Source: Micavibrio_B sp964633355
GTDB taxonomy: Bacteria > Pseudomonadota > Alphaproteobacteria > Micavibrionales > Micavibrionaceae
DNA: 64,000 nucleotides
Reading direction: 5' to 3'
Assembly: GCA_964633355.1 (NCBI GenBank)
Contig: CAZWGO010000004.1
Coordinates: forward strand, 1 to 64,000
The notes under the pieces are model-generated. The model saw only the letters and a program-made list of their open reading frames with translations. It had not been told where the DNA came from and searched no databases. Both the position numbers and the translations under genes were made by a program. Positions 24,674 to 34,845 of the stretch are shown here, one piece after another (the stretch's first letter is position 1; the number at the start of each line of letters is the position of its first letter).

Positions 24674-27013
24674 TTATGCTGCGCTCCCTGTGAAGTCACG
24701 ATTTTGTAAACGGCGGAGTATTTCATCTTTAGGGCCGTAAGCGAGAATGCGGCCGCGATCGATCAGGATAAGCTTGTTGACAATCTCAAGCATGGTTCCT
24801 TTATGCGTAATCAATATCGTCGTTTTATTCTTGCTCAGTTCTTTCAAGCGTTTCTTCAAACGCATCTCCGAGGTTGGATCCATGGAGGCTGTCGGCTCAT
24901 CCATGATCAAAACTGCCGGATCGTAAAGCAATGCCCGGGCAATGGCGACGGCCTGACGTTGTCCACCGGACAATGACTCACCGCGCTCTCCAACTTGCGT
25001 ATCGAGACCTTTTTCTGAGTCGCGCAGGAATTCCATGACGCCTGACAATTCAGCCGCCCGCAAGACTGCACGGTCCGGCGCGGTTTCATGACCCATGGTA
25101 ATGTTCTCGCGAACTGACCCATAGAATAAATTCGGGCTTTGCTGAACGGCGCCGACATTGCGGCGAAGATCGCCGGGATCGATTTGGCGTACATCCGTTC
25201 CATCCAGCATGATGGCACCTGTTTCCGGCTGGTATAAATTGATCAGCAATCTTTCAAGCGTTGTCTTACCGGAACCGACAGCGCCGATTATGCCGACACT
25301 GTCTCCAGGCTCGATGGCAAAACTTATACTGTTGAGCGCGGCATGACTTTGACCCGGATATTTAAACGTCACATCACGAAATTCGACATGGCCGTGAACG
25401 CGTGGCAAGGAAATGAAGTGCTTATCTGCCGGACGCTCGACCGGTTTTTTCATCAATTCTTCAAGGGCGTTCAATGCCTGCCAGCTCTGGTTAAAGCGGG
25501 TTAGCAGCGCGGCAATCTGGCTTAACGGCCCAAGCGCACGACCCACAAGAATTACGGAAGCGACAAGCGCGCCTTGTGTAATCATGCCCGCGCTGATCAA
25601 ATAGACACCTGCTATAACAATGGCAACCGTGGTAATCGATTGCATAAACATGGAAAAATTCAGGGCGAAAGATGCAACACGTTTCGACTGAACCGATGTG
25701 CGCGATCCTTTCTCAACAAGCTCTTCCCAGCGACGCTGAACATGGCCTTCTGCGGCTTGTGTCTTGATCGTTTCAAGTCCCGTGATCGTTTCAAACAATA
25801 GCGCATTTTTCATCGCGTTTTCGTTCATGGACTGGCGCATGATTTTTTGCATTGGTTTTTGCAAAAACCAACCAACAATAATCACGATTGGAATTGCGGC
25901 TAATGGAATAATGGCCAATGGACCTGCGATAATGGCAATCACCAGAACGAATAAAAGTGCAAAGGGAACATCGACGATCGCCGTCATTGTTGCCGAGGTA
26001 AAGAAATCGCGAATCGTTTCAAATTCGCGCATATTACTGGCGAGAACGCCGGCAGAAGCCGGGCGTGCCGCCAGCGTCATCCCTAGAACCTGTTCAAATA
26101 ATTTGCCGGAAATTTTGACATCGGATTTTCGGCCCGCGATATCAAGAAAATAAGAACGCATGTTTTTCATCACGAAATCGAAAAGATAAACGGTGAGCGC
26201 ACCTATGGATAAAACCCATAACGTCTCGTAAGCAGCGTTAGGAATGACTCGGTCATAGACGTTCATAATATAAAGCGTGCTGGCAAGCGCAAAAACATTG
26301 ATCATCAATGTCGCCAGCATGACCTCTTTATAAATCTTCATATTTCCTTTTAATGTTCCCCAGAACCAGTCTCGCGCCGTGTCGATACGGGCAGATCCGG
26401 CACGTTCGTCCATACGGGCGATCGGGCGAATATAAAAAGCGTAATTGGTATAAACATCCTTTAATTCTGAAAGCTTAATAAGCTTTTTTTCATCCGGCGT
26501 TTCGGGAAATTGAACGAGAAGTTCTGTTTCCGGATGGATAACACTATCTTTGCCAGCGACTTTTTTCGGCGGGTGATCTTCCGGATGTCTGACTTCCCAA
26601 AGGATACAAGCTTGTTTGTGTTCCAGAACCAAAATACAGGGAAGATTTGGCGCGATGGCCAAGGCTTCTAATGAACGTTCGGCAAGCCTTGCGTTGAGAT
26701 CGGCGCGAGAAGCCGCTCGTTCAAACAAAATAGGCGTGATGCCTGTTGCCGGAATTGGCAGGCCAGCGGTCAGAGAATTGAAACTTGTGCGGCGGCCATA
26801 ATAGCCAGCCATAATTTGTAATGCTTCTATCAGGGGAACGGTAACCGCCATGCGGTCGGCTTCCAAAGGCCAGGCGTCCGGATTTTGATGAACCTGATTA
26901 ACATCCTGTCCGCCTGCATAGGCAGGATCTTGGGTCTGGTTATACCCTTCATTTGATTCCTGAGAAGCGCTTTTAAGTCCATCGATAGGGGGGATAATTC
27001 TAGGGTCAGACAT
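24674..27013 (-). CDS. Type I secretion ABC transporter (permease-ATPase fusion)
   Basis: Drives one-step export of a large protein. 779 residues: an N-terminal C39-peptidase-like domain (about 55-185) with no catalytic Cys motif, as in exporters of uncleaved RTX-type substrates; a six-TM domain (about 215-500); then the ATPase with Walker A GAVGSGKTTLERL, Q-loop VQQSPNLFYGSV, signature LSGGQRQAVAIARALL and Walker B AVLIMDEPTASMD. The substrate is most likely the giant protein encoded upstream in the same direction. A hairpin lies 28 bases before the start. Confidence 0.95.
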   Translation of the reverse strand: MSDPRIIPPIDGLKSASQESNEGYNQTQDPAYAGGQDVNQVHQNPDAWPLEADRMAVTVPLIEALQIMAGYYGRRTSFNSLTAGLPIPATGITPILFERAASRADLNARLAERSLEALAIAPNLPCILVLEHKQACILWEVRHPEDHPPKKVAGKDSVIHPETELLVQFPETPDEKKLIKLSELKDVYTNYAFYIRPIARMDERAGSARIDTARDWFWGTLKGNMKIYKEVMLATLMINVFALASTLYIMNVYDRVIPNAAYETLWVLSIGALTVYLFDFVMKNMRSYFLDIAGRKSDVKISGKLFEQVLGMTLAARPASAGVLASNMREFETIRDFFTSATMTAIVDVPFALLFVLVIAIIAGPLAIIPLAAIPIVIIVGWFLQKPMQKIMRQSMNENAMKNALLFETITGLETIKTQAAEGHVQRRWEELVEKGSRTSVQSKRVASFALNFSMFMQSITTVAIVIAGVYLISAGMITQGALVASVILVGRALGPLSQIAALLTRFNQSWQALNALEELMKKPVERPADKHFISLPRVHGHVEFRDVTFKYPGQSHAALNSISFAIEPGDSVGIIGAVGSGKTTLERLLINLYQPETGAIMLDGTDVRQIDPGDLRRNVGAVQQSPNLFYGSVRENITMGHETAPDRAVLRAAELSGVMEFLRDSEKGLDTQVGERGESLSGGQRQAVAIARALLYDPAVLIMDEPTASMDPTSEMRLKKRLKELSKNKTTILITHKGTMLEIVNKLILIDRGRILAYGPKDEILRRLQNRDFTGSAA

Positions 27014-27040
27014 TGGAATACCGGAGTCCTTATAATAAGA

Positions 27041-27069
27041 GGCAAGGCATTATATAGAAATGCCTTGCC
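27041..27069 (-). other. Hairpin between the porin and ABC exporter genes
   Basis: GGCAAGGCAT (27041-27050) pairs perfectly with ATGCCTTGCC (27060-27069), nine-base loop, no T tract. Possible mRNA-processing or stability element within the operon. Confidence 0.55.
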
Positions 27070-27121
27070 AAAAGAATAGCGCTCAAGCTGTTAACTTTGA
27101 ATTAACGGTAGCAAAGCTTTG

Positions 27122-28825
27122 TTAGCTAGCCTTACCCTTTGGTCCGTTTTTAAAGTACAGAGGATTGCTTGAATCAGTCCCAGTGCTGGTATCTGAAGGA
27201 ATTGCCTCTTTCGGATAAGCGACTTGCAGCGTTGGCAGCAATTCACCTTTAACAGCCACAAGGCGGTAAACGGCAAACATTTCAAGATATTGATTGTTAA
27301 TGGCATTGGTACGCGAAACGAACCATTCGTTCTGGGAATCGAGAACGTCAAGAAGTGTTCGGCGATCCAGATTGAACTGATCCTTATAGGCTGCAACAAC
27401 CTGTCCATTGGCATCAGCCTGCTTGCCGAATTGGTCAGCGCGCTCACCGGCAGAAACCATGCTCGACCAGGTCTGGCGAACATCAGCTTCGATAGCACGA
27501 GCAGCATTGTTACGCTCTGATTTGCTTTGCGCATGGCGATAGACAAATTCGCGTTGACGGGCGATATCACCGCCGCCGCGATATAGGTTCCAGTTGGCAA
27601 CAACCAGAGCGGAGCCACCGTATTCATTCCCCTGCACAAGATCGACATCCTTACCGGCATTACCGCTAAGCTGGAAATCAACTTCAGGATACATTGTCGA
27701 ATTAGTTTGGCTGGCTTCCTTAGAAGCGACATTGACGTCAGCTTCATAAATATCGAGCGTCGGAGAATGCGTTAGGGCTTGCTTTACTTCTTCTTCCACG
27801 CTGCTTTCCAGTAATTCGCGTGGCGGAACCGGACGTTCCAGTTCAGGCTGTGGCAAATCCCCGACGCGGCGGCGGTAGTTTGTTTCCGCATCATGTAGGG
27901 CTTGGCGTACATTTGCCTCTGTCGCCTTAGCGGCAGCCATACGAGCGTTGGTTTGCTCTACATCGGCCTGCGTCGAACGACCTGCAGATGTCGCATCTTG
28001 AATTTGAGCCAGAATATCAGAGTGCTGGCGGGTATTCTCGACAGCAATTGCCAGCAATTCACGTTGACGCAAGACATCTATATAGGATTCAATAATATCA
28101 AGTCCCAAGAATTCAGCCGTTTCGCGAACGCGGTGAGACGCCGAGCGAACGCGCCATTTTTGGCGCTCGTTTTCGTATTTGGTGTTGAAGCCATCAAACA
28201 ACATCTGTGTCAACGTCAAGGATGTTTGCGCTGTCGTGCCGCTGTCGCTGTCGCGTCCCGATACACCATCGAATTTACGGCTTGTATATTGCCAACCGGC
28301 ATCACCACGCCAATCGATAGATGGCAACCAAAGCGCTTTTGCTTGCTTTAATTCTTCATCCGTCGCGCGGCGGTTATTCTGAACTGACTCAGTTTGAGGA
28401 TTGACGAGGATGCCGACAGCAACAGCATCACGGACATTGGTAATACGATCCGTTGTCGAAGCGTTAGCTCCGATGCGTGTATTAGCAGCCATCGTTTGCG
28501 GGTTAGATGTTGTTAAAACCGGAGTCGGCGGCGGTAGCGGAGCTGCTGGCGCCGTCATTGTCGGAGCTACAGATGTTCCACCAGACATTGCACCAAGATC
28601 GACTGTATTCGCATCAGTCACCTGTCCGGTAGGAACAGGTAAATCTGTTGCAGGAGGTGTGGGCGTATTGTCAATAGTTGCCGGAGGTTGAATCTGGCGC
28701 GTCTGTACTTGCGATGTCGCCTTCATCTGGCTTTCCATCGCTTGGCTATCTTGTGCATGGCCTGCCGATGCAGAAAAAATCATCAGGGCAGTAGCACAAA
28801 CCGTCACAGCGTATTTATTATTCAT
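27122..28825 (-). CDS. TolC-family outer-membrane channel
   Basis: Outer-membrane exit duct of the type I system. Start at the ATG 28825 (AAGGAG nine bases upstream) is preferred to an in-frame TTG two codons earlier; 567 residues. A signal peptide (about 1-24, ending GHA) is followed by an unusual Pro/Thr-rich, low-complexity insert (about 30-105) and then two outer-membrane efflux repeats (about 115-335 and 345-535), including RELLAIAVENTRQHSDIL and SMVSAGERADQFG. The C-terminal tail is also Ser/Pro-rich. Placed between adhesin and ABC gene. Confidence 0.92.
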   Translation of the reverse strand: MNNKYAVTVCATALMIFSASAGHAQDSQAMESQMKATSQVQTRQIQPPATIDNTPTPPATDLPVPTGQVTDANTVDLGAMSGGTSVAPTMTAPAAPLPPPTPVLTTSNPQTMAANTRIGANASTTDRITNVRDAVAVGILVNPQTESVQNNRRATDEELKQAKALWLPSIDWRGDAGWQYTSRKFDGVSGRDSDSGTTAQTSLTLTQMLFDGFNTKYENERQKWRVRSASHRVRETAEFLGLDIIESYIDVLRQRELLAIAVENTRQHSDILAQIQDATSAGRSTQADVEQTNARMAAAKATEANVRQALHDAETNYRRRVGDLPQPELERPVPPRELLESSVEEEVKQALTHSPTLDIYEADVNVASKEASQTNSTMYPEVDFQLSGNAGKDVDLVQGNEYGGSALVVANWNLYRGGGDIARQREFVYRHAQSKSERNNAARAIEADVRQTWSSMVSAGERADQFGKQADANGQVVAAYKDQFNLDRRTLLDVLDSQNEWFVSRTNAINNQYLEMFAVYRLVAVKGELLPTLQVAYPKEAIPSDTSTGTDSSNPLYFKNGPKGKAS

Positions 28826-29005
28826 TTCCAATATCTCCTTGGAATTTAAGTATAGCTTCTCTAAAACCGCAACTGAGCCGGCTAATCCGGCGGCCGCATT
28901 AAAAACTCTCTATATATGACCTTTTTTAAGGTAAGTGGCAAGGACCCGAAAACACAGATTTAAGAATTATTCCAGCTACTTGCAGAAATATCATACTTGT
29001 TACAA

Positions 29006-29033
29006 AAAAGGGCCGGATTTCTCCGGCCCTTTT
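29006..29033 (-). terminator. Bidirectional-looking terminator after the giant adhesin gene
   Basis: GGGCCGGA and TCCGGCCC form the stem with a four-base loop, flanked by A and T runs. On the minus strand it follows the adhesin stop by about 7 bases and ends in six T. It would make the secretion genes (tolC-type onward) depend on read-through or their own promoter. Confidence 0.8.
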
Positions 29034-29039
29034 CGTAAA

Positions 29040-32000
29040 TTAAGCAACTTGGTGCTGTACCTGATGCAATTCCTCCGTTGGAGAGGAAACTGCTACAGCA
29101 TGAGCTGTCACTTCGCTTGTTTCTGTCGTCGTTGCCGATACCTTGGAGCTTGACGATGTGCTGTGCACGAAATTGTTAATCGCGTGCTGCGTTGCATCAT
29201 CATCTGATTCCACCACACCGGCGTACTCGGTCAGATTGTCATTCGCGATAACAGATTTGCTGGTCGAAACATGCGTAGTATCAACAGGCGCATCTGCATC
29301 TGACATCGCCATATACTTTGCTCCTGCGACAGGATCAGTCGAACCCACGATAATATTGAAATCATCATACTGGGTTACGGACTGGCCGTTTTCTGTAACA
29401 GTTGCCGTGAAGGTAATGTCTCTCAAATCCGTATTATCGTTCGGTTTAAAGTAGAATTTACCATCGAAGTTTTCACCAGCAGGCAGATTAAGAGTCCATG
29501 TACCAGCGGCAGCATTGTATACGCCGAGATTAATTGGAACCCAGTTGCCGCCTGATTGGACGACCGGAGTAAAGGCCCAGTCAGGATCGATACCGCTTAA
29601 TACCAGTTTCAATGTCTGGTTACCCTGACCTGTCGTATCCGCCGTCATCGAGATGACCGTCGCATAGGCAGCTGTAGGCAAATAGACATTATCTTCGTAG
29701 TTATTGACACAGACCGCCACAGATGGAACCGGAACAGTCGTTGGACCGTCATCCAGAACATTAACTTTGATAACGGTGTTTGCCACATCGCCATCGTAAT
29801 CCGTTGCCTTGACGCCAAAATTCAGCGTGATGACATCGTTCGGGTTTGTCGGATCAGCATGATCGAGGATCTTGCTTTGCGTATAGGTATAAGAACCATC
29901 CGCATTGATCACCAGTTTGAAGACTTCTTCCGCGCCAGCTTTACCAACATAGGTATTACCGGTTTGTGTAACAGTTACATCGACACCTTTGGATGTCAGC
30001 TTGCCACCGAGCAGAGAGCCTGTCGACGTAAAGCTGTTATTTCCGGCGATCGAGCCTGCTCCATCCGTACCGAAATCGACTGTTACCTTACCGGTTGCAC
30101 TTGTTGTCGGTGTCACCGTGTTCATATTCGATTCATCGACTTGAGCCGTACTACCAACGATGGCTGGGCCATCATCTTTTACGTTGATTGTGATCTTGCC
30201 CGGAGTTGACTTATCGCCATCGCCATCTGTTGCAATCACACCGAAGTTCAGGTTGATGATATCGTCCGGATTTGTTTTATCCGCATGATCCAATGGCTTG
30301 AACTGGTTGTAGGTGTAGGCTCCATTGGCACCAACTGTCAGCGTAAACACTGTCGTTGCACCAGCTTTACCTGTGTAGACGCCATTTGCATATGTCACAA
30401 CAACCGCAACGCCGTTCGATGTCAGATTGCCGCCCGCTTTAGATCCACCGGATGTAAAGCTGCTATTGCCTGTAATCGAACCAGGTGCATCATTGAAGTA
30501 ATTGGCAACCACTGAACCTGTAACAGATGTGTTCGGGTTCATGTTCGTTTCATCTACGGTTTTAGCCGAAGACGTTACAGTCGGTGTGTAGTCGATATCA
30601 TCGGTTGTAATTTTCAACGTCGCAGTCGTCGCAGACGTATCGGTATCCCCATCCTTGTCTTTAATGACATAAGTGAAGTTATCGACGCCGCCCGTTACTG
30701 TTGTAGACGTATAAGTGTATTTACCATCCTTATTGATGACCAGCTTACCGTTGCCTGTTGTGATGGTTACATTCGAACCATCCGCAGGCAATGTATAAGT
30801 CGTGCCACCAAAAGTGATTTTGGTTACAGATTGCGTCGGCTTGCCGTCGGATCCGAAGTCATCATTCGACGTTACATCACCTGTTACGGTTTTTGTTGTC
30901 GGATTGACTGTAGACGTATCGTTCACAGCTGTCGGACCGTCATCTTTTACATTGATTGTGATCTTGCCCGGAGTTGACTTATCACCATCACCATCTGTTG
31001 CAATCACACCAAAATCAAGTGTGATAATATCGTCAGGGTTGGTTTTATCAGCGTGATCCAGCGGCTTGTTCAGAACGAATGTGTAAGAACCGTTAGCGTT
31101 GATTGTCAGCGTGAAGATAGTATCTGCACCGGCTTTACCTGTGTAGACATTGCCCACTTGAGTAACGACAACCGCAACACCGTTCGATGTCAGGTTACCG
31201 CCCAGTTTCGAGCCCGAAGACGCGAAGCTATTGTTACCTGTGATCGCACCAGCCGCATCAGAGAAGTAATTTGCGCTAACACTGTCATTGATCGTAATTG
31301 GACCAAGATTGGTTTCGTCGATCGTATTCACATCAGATGTCACAGTCGGCGTGTAGTCGATGTCATCAACTGTGATCTTCAATGTCGAAGTCGCAGGCGC
31401 TGTATCGGTATCACCGTCTTTATCCGCGATAACGTAGGTAAAGGTGTCTGTACCGCCCGTTTTCGTGGTCGCTGTATATGAATAAGCACCTTTATCGTTG
31501 ATCGTCAGCTTGCCGTTGGCAGATGTGATCGTCACGTTCGCGCCCGATGTCGGAAGTGTGTAGGTCGTGCCGTTGAAGATAACTTTCGTTACAGCATGCG
31601 CAGGCTTGCCGTCGGATCCGAAGTCATCATTCGTTGTTACGTTGCCGGTGATCGTTGTTGAACCAGGTGCAACAGACGCAGTATCGGCAACAGCCAATGG
31701 ACCGTCATCTTTTACCGCAATCGTGATTGTGCCATTGGCAATATCACCATCCGCATCGGTCGCTTTGATACCGAAGTTCAGATTGATGACATCATCCGGA
31801 TTGGACTTGTCAGCGTGATCCAGCGGAGCTTTCAGAACAAAACTGTATTTACCGTCTGTACCGATCGTCAGGGTAAATACTTCTTTTGCACCAGCTTTAC
31901 CTGTGTAGACATTACCCACTTGAGTAACGACAACCGCAACGCCGTCGGAGGTCAAATTGCCGCCGAGTTTGGAGCCGCCGGATGAGAACGTGTTACGGCC

Positions 32001-34637
32001 TGTAACAGCGCCCGGACCATCGGAGAAGTAGTTCGCTGTAACTGCACCAGTTACTGTGATCGGACCGAGATTGGTCTCGTCAACAGTGTTGGTCGCGTTC
32101 GTTACAGTCGGTGTAAAGTCGATGTCATTGACTTTAATGGTCAATGTGTTTGTTGCCGGAACAGTATCGGTGTCACCGTCTTTATCGGCGATAACATAGG
32201 TGAATACATCAGTACCACCTGTCTTTGTTGTTGCCGTATATGAATAAGCACCTTTATCGTTGATCGTCAGCTTGCCGTTGGCAGATGTGATCGTCACGTT
32301 CGCGCCCGATGTCGGAAGTGTGTAGGTCGTGCCGTTGAAGATTACTTTGGTTACAGCATGTGTCGGCTTACCGTCGGATCCAAAGTCATCATTCGATGTT
32401 ACGTTACCGGTAACAGTTACAGACTGGTTCGCTTGCGTTGGAGTAGCTGTAATCGAATCAGCGACTGCCAATGGGCCATCATCTTTTACATTGATCGTGA
32501 TTGTGCCATTTACTTTATCGCCATCAGAGTCAGTACCAACAACCCCAAAAGTAAGGTTGATGACATCATCGGGATTGGACTTGTCAGCATGATCAAGCGT
32601 TTTGAATTGAGTATATGTATACTTACCATCTGTACCGACTGTAAGTGTAAATACAGTCGCTGTACCAGCCTTGCCCGTATAGACGCCGTTTGCGTATGTA
32701 ACCACAACCGCAACGCCATCGGAGGTCAGGTTGCCACCGAGTTTGGATCCTGTGGATGAGAACGCATCTCTGCCAGTAATTGTCCCAGGCGTGTCGCCTT
32801 TGAAATCGGAAGAAACAGCTCCGGAAACGGAAATCGTTGTCCCGAAAGATGTTTCATCTACAGTCGATGTCGCATTGCCAATAACAGGCAGCGTATCCAG
32901 ATCAGTAACAGTAACAGACAAAACAGCCGTATCTGTATCGCCGTCAAAATCTTTCATTGTGTAAGTAAAGTCGTCTTTACCGAGTGCTGTGTTTTTCGAG
33001 GTATATGTGTAAGCACCGTTGGCATTAATAACGAGCGTTCCGTATGTCCCAATGACAGTCACATTGCCCGCAGCAGGAACGGCAACGGTTGTACCATTAA
33101 AAGTAATAGCTGTTACTTTTCCTGTACCGTCATAGCCGACCTTATCGTTTGTCAGGACGTTTCCTGTTACGATCAATGGAGCCGAACCAACAGTGTTTGT
33201 GTCGTCAGTTGCGATTGGAGCATCATCAAGAACATTAACGCTGATGCTTGTAATGGCCTGGTCGCCATCCTTATCTGTTCCGACAACGCCGAAGTTCAAA
33301 ATGATATTATCGTTCGCGTCAGTTTTATCTGCATGATCGAAAGCTTTTTTCTGAACGAAAGTATATGTGCCGTCAGACTGAAGCGTGAATGTAAACACAT
33401 CAACGCCGCCGGCCTTACCTGTGTAGACATTGCCAGAGCGCGTCACAACAACGGCAACGCCGCCGGATGTCAGTGCTGCGCCAGTAGATCCGCCAAACGC
33501 GAAGTCACCTGTAAATTGGACCGGGGGCACTGTCGTGCTTGGACCATCGGAACCAAAATCAAACGCAATTTTGCTGGAAATATTGTGATTGCCGCTTTCG
33601 TCGATTGTAACTTGGGAAGCTGCACCAAATGGGTTTGTATTAACAGCCGCTGCAGGATTTCCACTTGTAGGTCCAAGACGGGATTCTGGGGCGTTGTAAA
33701 TGAGAGATGTGGCGCCAATAGCACCAATAGAAGACAAACCATTCAGGGCAACTGCGCCCGGCTCGCTGGCAAATCCGTAGCCGCCGCGACCACCAGACAA
33801 TGCGCCCGCGTTACCAGCAGCAGGCTCGATATCAGCAACTGCAGCTTCTTCACCAGCAGCAGGCTCGACATCCGGCGCCGCTTCGCCGGCAGCTTTTTTG
33901 GCAGCAGATTGTGTAGTTGCAACCGCTTCTTCGCCGGCAGCAGGCTCGATATCTGAAGTAGCTTCGCCGGCAGCTTTTCTGGTTGCAGTTTGGGCAGCCG
34001 TTTCATCAGCAACAGTTTGGGCGAAAGAAGGTGTCTCGACCAGTTTGCAAGATGTCAGCAATGCCGTTGAATCGATCACAGAACCGTCTGCCAGTGTCAG
34101 GGCTGGTGGCAATTCCGATTCCATTGAGGAAAAGTAATTTTTCATGACGAGGACGCCGCCGTCCTTAAAGGTCACGATAAGGTTTTGACCCGCCTGAGCT
34201 GCACTGGCGGTCGAATCCAGATCAAAGCCCATTTTATATTCTTTACCTGCCTGAATCGTTTGCTCGACGATTTTTCCCGCAGGTGGCTCAGACAATGTCA
34301 TGACGCCTTTTGAGTCGATATTACCGAACTGAACAGGACCTTGAGCTAATTGTCTGCTCAATTCTTCAGGATAAATAATTGTATTGTCGGAAAGTTGGAT
34401 AATGGTATCGCGGCCACATGACTGAGCGGAATTCACAAGCTCCTGAAAATTTTCAACTTCAACTTTGGAGCCGTCAGTAAAAGAAATTTCAAGCTTGTCA
34501 CCTGCCGTCAGGTTCATCTCGGAAATACTATCTTGAGTGAAAGACATCGTGTTGACTTGGCCAGGCTGCAAGGAAACAGGAAGATCAAAAATTTTGTTCG
34601 CGTTTGTTGTTTCGATGGCTGTTGTATCTTTTGGCAT
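29040..34637 (-). CDS. Giant repetitive type I-secreted adhesin-like protein
   Basis: 1865 residues, no Sec signal. The N-terminal module (1-200) has two copies of a BapA-prefix-like pattern (GDKLEISFTDGSKVEVENF near 47-66, and LIVTFKDGGVLVMKNYF near 150). An Ala/Glu/Pro-rich linker (about 205-300) repeats PAAGEE and KAAGEA. Then come tandem units of about 254 residues (about 475-1487) plus a short last unit. Each unit joins a VCBS/cadherin-like half (KDDGP...VTGNV...NDDFGSDGKP) and a half resembling the type I-associated T1SS-143 repeat (LGGNLTSNGVAVVVT...LDHADK...DDVI). No GGxGxD calcium repeats are seen. Likely a cell-surface or matrix adhesin exported by the downstream genes. Confidence 0.88.
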   Translation of the reverse strand: MPKDTTAIETTNANKIFDLPVSLQPGQVNTMSFTQDSISEMNLTAGDKLEISFTDGSKVEVENFQELVNSAQSCGRDTIIQLSDNTIIYPEELSRQLAQGPVQFGNIDSKGVMTLSEPPAGKIVEQTIQAGKEYKMGFDLDSTASAAQAGQNLIVTFKDGGVLVMKNYFSSMESELPPALTLADGSVIDSTALLTSCKLVETPSFAQTVADETAAQTATRKAAGEATSDIEPAAGEEAVATTQSAAKKAAGEAAPDVEPAAGEEAAVADIEPAAGNAGALSGGRGGYGFASEPGAVALNGLSSIGAIGATSLIYNAPESRLGPTSGNPAAAVNTNPFGAASQVTIDESGNHNISSKIAFDFGSDGPSTTVPPVQFTGDFAFGGSTGAALTSGGVAVVVTRSGNVYTGKAGGVDVFTFTLQSDGTYTFVQKKAFDHADKTDANDNIILNFGVVGTDKDGDQAITSISVNVLDDAPIATDDTNTVGSAPLIVTGNVLTNDKVGYDGTGKVTAITFNGTTVAVPAAGNVTVIGTYGTLVINANGAYTYTSKNTALGKDDFTYTMKDFDGDTDTAVLSVTVTDLDTLPVIGNATSTVDETSFGTTISVSGAVSSDFKGDTPGTITGRDAFSSTGSKLGGNLTSDGVAVVVTYANGVYTGKAGTATVFTLTVGTDGKYTYTQFKTLDHADKSNPDDVINLTFGVVGTDSDGDKVNGTITINVKDDGPLAVADSITATPTQANQSVTVTGNVTSNDDFGSDGKPTHAVTKVIFNGTTYTLPTSGANVTITSANGKLTINDKGAYSYTATTKTGGTDVFTYVIADKDGDTDTVPATNTLTIKVNDIDFTPTVTNATNTVDETNLGPITVTGAVTANYFSDGPGAVTGRNTFSSGGSKLGGNLTSDGVAVVVTQVGNVYTGKAGAKEVFTLTIGTDGKYSFVLKAPLDHADKSNPDDVINLNFGIKATDADGDIANGTITIAVKDDGPLAVADTASVAPGSTTITGNVTTNDDFGSDGKPAHAVTKVIFNGTTYTLPTSGANVTITSANGKLTINDKGAYSYTATTKTGGTDTFTYVIADKDGDTDTAPATSTLKITVDDIDYTPTVTSDVNTIDETNLGPITINDSVSANYFSDAAGAITGNNSFASSGSKLGGNLTSNGVAVVVTQVGNVYTGKAGADTIFTLTINANGSYTFVLNKPLDHADKTNPDDIITLDFGVIATDGDGDKSTPGKITINVKDDGPTAVNDTSTVNPTTKTVTGDVTSNDDFGSDGKPTQSVTKITFGGTTYTLPADGSNVTITTGNGKLVINKDGKYTYTSTTVTGGVDNFTYVIKDKDGDTDTSATTATLKITTDDIDYTPTVTSSAKTVDETNMNPNTSVTGSVVANYFNDAPGSITGNSSFTSGGSKAGGNLTSNGVAVVVTYANGVYTGKAGATTVFTLTVGANGAYTYNQFKPLDHADKTNPDDIINLNFGVIATDGDGDKSTPGKITINVKDDGPAIVGSTAQVDESNMNTVTPTTSATGKVTVDFGTDGAGSIAGNNSFTSTGSLLGGKLTSKGVDVTVTQTGNTYVGKAGAEEVFKLVINADGSYTYTQSKILDHADPTNPNDVITLNFGVKATDYDGDVANTVIKVNVLDDGPTTVPVPSVAVCVNNYEDNVYLPTAAYATVISMTADTTGQGNQTLKLVLSGIDPDWAFTPVVQSGGNWVPINLGVYNAAAGTWTLNLPAGENFDGKFYFKPNDNTDLRDITFTATVTENGQSVTQYDDFNIIVGSTDPVAGAKYMAMSDADAPVDTTHVSTSKSVIANDNLTEYAGVVESDDDATQHAINNFVHSTSSSSKVSATTTETSEVTAHAVAVSSPTEELHQVQHQVA
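29749..33220 (-). repeat. Tandem 762-bp coding repeats in the adhesin gene
   Basis: The unit junction (codons for KDDGP) recurs near 30170, 30940, 31705 and 32475, with a more divergent one near 33210 and a short terminal unit near 29750. Two adjacent units share an identical 107-bp stretch (31474-31580 and 32236-32342, offset 762 bp), showing recent duplication or gene conversion and a risk of assembly collapse. Confidence 0.85.
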
Positions 34638-34724
34638 AGTCTATTGCTCCGCTCTTGAATTTTATAAAAAACACACCTGTTGGTCAGGCACCCATTACCA
34701 GAAATTTTTAGAAGTTGGATAGTT

Positions 34725-34751
34725 TTACTAGATGCTCGTCATTTATGTCAA
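34725..34751 (-). promoter_or_regulatory. Candidate promoter of the adhesin gene
   Basis: A perfect TTGACA on the minus strand (34751-34746) is followed after 15-18 bases by weak -10 options (TAGTAA or TAAAAC, 34730-34722). That puts the start roughly 80 bases before the ATG, whose GGAG site lies about 10 bases upstream. The rest of 34638-34845 is AT-rich with nothing else recognised. Confidence 0.35.
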
Positions 34752-34845
34752 CTTAATATTTAAGCCTTTTTTAACAAATATGTCAGGAATGTGGCTAAGT
34801 CTTTGAATCCATTGAATTTTCATAATTTCACAGGGATTTTTATTA

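Noticed and set aside
27091..27747. 218-codon open frame overlapping the TolC-type gene on the same strand
   Set aside because: It is a second frame of the porin gene; the porin frame has a signal peptide, family motifs and a ribosome-binding site.
29143..34137. Many plus-strand open frames opposite the adhesin gene, repeated at 762-bp spacing
   Set aside because: They are antisense shadows of the repeat units with implausible Cys-rich products.
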